Below, one piece after another: positions 60,193-64,000 of a DNA stretch of 64,000 nucleotides. The notes under the pieces were generated by a model, which saw nothing but the letters and a program-made list of their open reading frames with translations, did no database searches and was not told where the DNA came from. Location: positions 992,001 to 1,056,000 of the forward strand of contig NZ_SHLI01000001.1 of NCBI RefSeq assembly GCF_004217415.1, given 5' to 3'. Origin of the DNA: Spiribacter vilamensis. GTDB lineage: Bacteria > Pseudomonadota > Gammaproteobacteria > Nitrococcales > Nitrococcaceae. The translations under genes were made by a program, and so were the position numbers. Numbering within the stretch: position 1 is the first letter of the stretch; every line of letters begins with the position of its first letter.

Positions 60193-61691
60193 TAAAGCCT
60201 TTCCAGCTCGGGATGAGGCAGCTCGCCGTTGTGCACGTGCAGATGGCCGAACTCGGCACACCGATTCAGTGTGGGGATGGCTTTACCCGGATTGAGCAGA
60301 CCCTTTTCGTCGAAGGCCGCCTTGATACCGTGGAATTGCTCGATCTCGGCGCTGGCGAATTGCACGCACATCTCGTTGATTTTCTCGACACCGACGCCAT
60401 GCTCGCCGGTTACCGTACCGCCAACTTCGACGCAAAGCTGCAGGATAGCGCTACCTACCCGCTCAGCCGCCTCGAGCTGGCCGGGCTGGTTACCGTCAAA
60501 GAGAATCAACGGGTGGAGATTCCCGTCGCCGGCATGGAAGACGTTGACCGTCTCCAGCGCCTGCGCCGCGCTGATTTCGCTGATGCGTTGCAGGACATAC
60601 GCGAGCTGCTTGCGGGGGATCGTGCCGTCCATGCAGTAATAATCCGGCGAGATGCGACCGACGGCAGGGAACGCCGCCTTGCGTCCGGCCCAGAAGCGGG
60701 CCTTTTCCTGATCATCTGCCGCCAGCTGGATACGGGTGGCGCCATGGTCCCGCAGGCATTCATCAACGGCCTTTATCTGGTCGGCGACTTCTGCCTCGCT
60801 ACCGTCGAGCTCGCAAATGAGAATCGCGGCGGCGTCGGTGTCATAACCGGCGTGAACGAAATCTTCAGCCGCCTGGATTGCCGCGCCATCCATCATCTCC
60901 AGCCCGCCCGGGATAATCCCTCGGGCAATCAACCCGGCAACAGCTTGGCCACCGGATCCGACATCCGCAAACGACGCCATTAGCACTTGCTTGGTCAGGG
61001 GGTTGGGCAGCAGCTTGACGGTCACCTCGACGATGACCCCCAGCATGCCCTCGGAACCATGCATCAGCGCGAGTAGGTCAAGTCCCGGGCTATCCAGCGC
61101 CTCGGACCCGATGGTCGTGATCTCGCCTTCCATGGTGATGACCTTGAGCGCGAGGACATTGTGGACGGTCAGGCCGTATTTCAGGCAGTGAACGCCGCCG
61201 GCGTTCTCGCCGACGTTGCCACCGATCGAGCAGGCAATCTGCGATGAAGGATCCGGTGCGTAATAAAGCCCGTAGGGAGCGGCCGCCTCTGTAATTGTCA
61301 GGTTGCGGACTCCCGGCTCGACGCGGGCAATTCGCCGATGACGGTCGATTTCACGGATCCGGTTGAATTTGCCCATGGCCAGGAGCACGCCCTGGGGGTG
61401 CGGGAGAGACCCACCGGAGAGGCTCGTCCCGGAGCCCCGGGTCACCACCGGGACGCCTGCGTCATAACAGAGCCGCAGCACGGTCTGAACCTGTTCAACG
61501 GTCTCCGGGACAACCACGAGACGGGGCAGTTGTTTATAGGGAGCAAGGCCATCGCATTCATAGGCGCGCAGCCCTTGCTCATGAACGATCAACCCCTGGT
61601 CCGGCAGAACCTGCCGGAGCGACTCGATGAGCGGATCAATATCCACATCGAAGCGCAAATCTTCCGCGCGGAACAATGCATTGGCCGGCAT
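60192..61691 (-). CDS. glcD: glycolate oxidase subunit D
   Basis: 499 residues. The FAD-linked oxidase marks are VVTRGSGTSLSGGSLP, SIGGNVGENAGGVHCLKYG and, near the C-terminus, TGEHGVGVEKI. HAGDGNLHPLIL is also characteristic. It oxidises glycolate to glyoxylate, and often D-lactate as well. First gene of glcD-glcE-glcF; no GlcC regulator or glycolate permease is adjacent, although LldP in this window can carry glycolate in related bacteria. Confidence 0.95.
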   Translation of the reverse strand: MPANALFRAEDLRFDVDIDPLIESLRQVLPDQGLIVHEQGLRAYECDGLAPYKQLPRLVVVPETVEQVQTVLRLCYDAGVPVVTRGSGTSLSGGSLPHPQGVLLAMGKFNRIREIDRHRRIARVEPGVRNLTITEAAAPYGLYYAPDPSSQIACSIGGNVGENAGGVHCLKYGLTVHNVLALKVITMEGEITTIGSEALDSPGLDLLALMHGSEGMLGVIVEVTVKLLPNPLTKQVLMASFADVGSGGQAVAGLIARGIIPGGLEMMDGAAIQAAEDFVHAGYDTDAAAILICELDGSEAEVADQIKAVDECLRDHGATRIQLAADDQEKARFWAGRKAAFPAVGRISPDYYCMDGTIPRKQLAYVLQRISEISAAQALETVNVFHAGDGNLHPLILFDGNQPGQLEAAERVGSAILQLCVEVGGTVTGEHGVGVEKINEMCVQFASAEIEQFHGIKAAFDEKGLLNPGKAIPTLNRCAEFGHLHVHNGELPHPELERL

Positions 61692-61789
61692 TATGCTTCT
61701 CTCCTCACTCGTTCTTTCGAATATATCTCAGGAGGTCGTGGCGTCAAACCTACTCGAATGGAGGCAGCCAGTGGCGTCCACGGCCGGCA

Positions 61790-63316
61790 TCACTCCATGG
61801 TCGGCATGTTGAAGGCCGAACCCGCACGCACTCCCTTCGGCCAGCGCGCGGTTACCGTTTTCATCTGCGTGTAGAAACGGATGCCATCCGGCCCGTGCAT
61901 ATGCAGCGGGCCGAACAGTGATCGCTTCCAGCCGCCGAAACTGTGAAAGGCCATGGGCACTGGAATCGGGACGTTCACACCCACCATGCCGGCCTGTACG
62001 TCACTGGTGAATTGCCGGGCGGCGTCGCCATCGCGGGTAAAAATGGCCGTGCCGTTGCCGAATTCGTTCTCATTGACCAACGCCACTGCCGACTCATAGT
62101 CCGGCACACGGACGACACATAGCACTGGCCCGAAAATTTCGTCCGTGTAAATACGCATATCCGTTTTGACGTGATCGAAGAGCGTACCGCCCAGGAAGTA
62201 GCCATCTTCCCCCCGGAATTCCCGCTGACGGCCATCCACCACCATGGTCGCGCCCTCTTGCTCGCCGAGATCCACGTAGCGATGCACGTTGTCCCGATGC
62301 TCGCGGGTCACGAGTGGCCCCATCTCCAGACCCTTCTCGGCCAGACCATCGCCGATCTTCAAGGTCTGGACGCGCGGTTTGAGATGATCCACCAGGCGGT
62401 CGCCGATCGCGTCGCCGACCACCACGGCGACGGAGATCGCCATGCAGCGCTCGCCTGCAGAACCATAGGCAGCGCCCAGAAGGGCCTCCACGGCTCCTTC
62501 CAGATCGGCATCGGGCATGATGACCATATGATTCTTGGCGCCGCCCAGCGCCTGCACGCGCTTGCCGTGGGCGCTCCCCGTCGAGTAGACGTGCTCGGCA
62601 ATCGGCGTGGAGCCCACAAAACTGATTGCCGAGACATCCGGATCCGTCAGCAGGGTATCAACGGCTTCCTTGTCCCCGTTAACGACGTTCAGCACGCCGT
62701 TCGGCGCACCGGCTTCCGTCATGAGCTCCGCGAGGTACATGGGCACCGACGGATCCTTTTCGGAGGGCTTGAGCACGAACGTGTTGCCGCACACCAGAGC
62801 CACCGGGAACATCCACATGGGGACCATGGCCGGGAAGTTGAACGGAGTAATGCCGGCACATACCCCGACGGGCTGCATCATGCTGTAACTGTCGACGCCG
62901 TTACCCACGTTGAGCGAATGCTCACCCTTGAGCAGGTGCGGCGCGCCGCAGGCGAACTCGACAATCTCGAGACCACGAGTGAGCTCGCCGCGTGCGTCCT
63001 CGATCACCTTGCCGTGCTCCCGGGTGATCAGCTGGGCGATCTCCTCGAAATGCGCCTCGATGAGCGCCTTGTAGCGGAACATGACCCGGGCACGATTGAG
63101 CGGTGTCATCGCGGACCACGTTGGCAGGGCTTCGCTGGCTGCCTGGATTGCCCGCCGGGTCATCGCGGTGTCAGCCAGAGCCAGGTGCGCGCTAACTGCG
63201 CCCTTCGCCGGATCATGAACCGCCAGGCTGCGACCGCCATCCTGCTGCAGGGTGGTGCCATTGATGTAATGATGGATTTGCGGCACGGATTCTGTCGCAG
63301 TACGAACTTCGGACAT
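61790..63316 (-). CDS. mmsA: methylmalonate-semialdehyde dehydrogenase (CoA-acylating)
   Basis: 508 residues from the ATG at 63316, with AGGAGGAG upstream; an upstream in-frame start at 63370 is less likely. Aldehyde-dehydrogenase features are GITPFNFPAMVPMWMFP, VLKPSEKDPS, FVGSTPIAEHVY and the catalytic Cys in GSAGERCMAIS. FNFPAMVPMWM and GSAGERCMA are diagnostic of MmsA. It turns (methyl)malonate semialdehyde into propionyl- or acetyl-CoA in valine, inositol and beta-alanine catabolism. No other catabolic gene of these pathways is adjacent. Confidence 0.93.
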   Translation of the reverse strand: MSEVRTATESVPQIHHYINGTTLQQDGGRSLAVHDPAKGAVSAHLALADTAMTRRAIQAASEALPTWSAMTPLNRARVMFRYKALIEAHFEEIAQLITREHGKVIEDARGELTRGLEIVEFACGAPHLLKGEHSLNVGNGVDSYSMMQPVGVCAGITPFNFPAMVPMWMFPVALVCGNTFVLKPSEKDPSVPMYLAELMTEAGAPNGVLNVVNGDKEAVDTLLTDPDVSAISFVGSTPIAEHVYSTGSAHGKRVQALGGAKNHMVIMPDADLEGAVEALLGAAYGSAGERCMAISVAVVVGDAIGDRLVDHLKPRVQTLKIGDGLAEKGLEMGPLVTREHRDNVHRYVDLGEQEGATMVVDGRQREFRGEDGYFLGGTLFDHVKTDMRIYTDEIFGPVLCVVRVPDYESAVALVNENEFGNGTAIFTRDGDAARQFTSDVQAGMVGVNVPIPVPMAFHSFGGWKRSLFGPLHMHGPDGIRFYTQMKTVTARWPKGVRAGSAFNMPTME

Positions 63317-63466
63317 GGTTTTCTCCTCCTGCCGGGCAGTGACAGTGGTTGTCATTCCTGCTCGGCTCAATAACTTTATTGTTAGGCGGTAGTGTATCCG
63401 GCACCGACGTGTATGTGGCGAGGCAGGACGATATGGGCTGCCGCTTATGACTCTTCCCGGTTATTA

Positions 63467-63494
63467 TTGACCCCATCCCGACACTGCCTAGAGC
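63467..63494 (+). promoter_or_regulatory. possible tpx promoter
   Basis: TTGACC and TAGAGC are separated by 16 bp, 42 bases before the tpx start. Moderate match only. Confidence 0.35.
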
Positions 63495-63535
63495 TTGCAG
63501 CCTTACTCACCACATTGAAGAACCGGGAGGGAGCC

Positions 63536-64000
63536 ATGACGACCGTCACGCGCCTCGGCGAAACCATTCACCTGAGCGGCGAACTCCCGCGTATCGGTAC
63601 GATCGCCCCGGATTTCTGCCTCACTCGCACGGATCTCAGCGATGCGACGCTCGCCGATTACGCAGGCAAACGCAAGGTGCTCAGCATCGTACCCAGTCTC
63701 GATACCCCGACCTGCGCCATGTCCGCCCGGCAGTTCAATGTTCGCGCCGCGGCCCTCGCAGATACCGTCGTCCTCAACATCTCGGCGGATCTGCCGTTCG
63801 CCGCCGCCCGGTTTTGCGAGACCGAGGGTATCGAGGGTGTCGAGGCGCTTTCCATGATGCGCGACCACCGTTTTGCCACCGATTACGGAGTGCTCCAGCT
63901 CGACGGTCCCATGGCGGGGCTGGCCGCTCGTGCCGTGCTGGTGCTGGACCGGAACAACCTTGTAATCCACACCGAGCTGGTCCCGGAGATTCGCCAGGAA
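63536..64000 (+). CDS. tpx: thiol peroxidase (Tpx), 3' end outside window
   Basis: 155 codons are visible of about 165. GGGAGGGAG precedes the ATG. The peroxidatic cysteine is C60 in PSLDTPTCAMSARQFN and the resolving cysteine is C94 in ARFCETEGIEG, at the spacing of E. coli Tpx (C61, C95). The atypical 2-Cys peroxiredoxin reduces lipid and hydrogen peroxides, using thioredoxin. The frame stays open to the window end. Confidence 0.95.
   Translation, partial: MTTVTRLGETIHLSGELPRIGTIAPDFCLTRTDLSDATLADYAGKRKVLSIVPSLDTPTCAMSARQFNVRAAALADTVVLNISADLPFAAARFCETEGIEGVEALSMMRDHRFATDYGVLQLDGPMAGLAARAVLVLDRNNLVIHTELVPEIRQE

Noticed and set aside
62171-63373. 400-codon open frame antisense to mmsA
   Set aside because: Shadow frame of mmsA; no motif or ribosome-binding site.

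Overview
The window is a GC-rich, gene-dense stretch of a bacterial chromosome. Gene content points to a halophilic gammaproteobacterium, most like Ectothiorhodospiraceae (Spiribacter/Alkalilimnicola-type); this is inference. The main pointers are a sarcosine/dimethylglycine N-methyltransferase (betaine made from glycine, typical of halophiles), a phasin, a PEP-CTERM-like surface protein, Fur-box controlled iron genes, and aerobic use of lactate, glycolate and 4-aminobutyrate. No rRNA genes or CRISPR array were seen.

Region by region. 1-15 kb is an accessory zone. It holds a DUF262 protein cut by the window edge, a metallophosphoesterase, small unknown genes, a WYL regulator, a histidine phosphatase, a two-gene blue-light module (GGDEF-EAL plus BLUF), a RhuM-Fic protein, a SEC-C-like protein, a decayed exonuclease gene, a phasin, a DUF1289 protein, two alpha/beta hydrolases, a truncated MNT nucleotidyltransferase, an orphan YefM/Phd antitoxin and a membrane-anchored JAMM-motif protein. 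15-30 kb carries membrane and signalling genes (a five-domain diguanylate cyclase, and a PAS-GGDEF-EAL protein coupled to an RsbQ-like hydrolase), the betaine methyltransferase cluster, a divergent Fur-controlled locus (piuC-like operon and a small periplasmic protein), gabT, and two paralogous 217-residue lipoproteins lying 13 kb apart. 30-46.6 kb is mostly core metabolism: a histidine kinase/sigma-54 regulator pair followed by a ZIP transporter, the lldP-lldD-dld lactate operon, nadA-nadB-nadC under a Nudix-type regulator with two matching palindromic operators, uvrB and an aspartate aminotransferase.

46.7-56.5 kb is a 9.8-kb integrated element in the 3' end of a tRNA-Asn gene, bounded by an exact 46-bp direct repeat. 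It encodes a P4-type integrase, an AlpA-like regulator, a primase-helicase, both terminase subunits and a DUF2213 head-protein fragment, but no capsid, portal or tail genes. Directly 3' of the primase-helicase gene is a symmetric iteron array centred on a palindrome, arranged like the origins of phage-inducible chromosomal islands. A TTTGTCACC motif, in pairs spaced 12 bp, sits in front of the secreted-cargo genes, the terminase genes and the integrase gene. I read this as a phage satellite, possibly a reduced relative of capsid-forming islands, and as the most interesting system here.

56.5-64 kb has a VWA/PEP-CTERM-like exported protein with a canonical sigma-54 promoter, glycolate oxidase glcD-glcE-glcF, methylmalonate-semialdehyde dehydrogenase mmsA, and thiol peroxidase tpx running off the window end.
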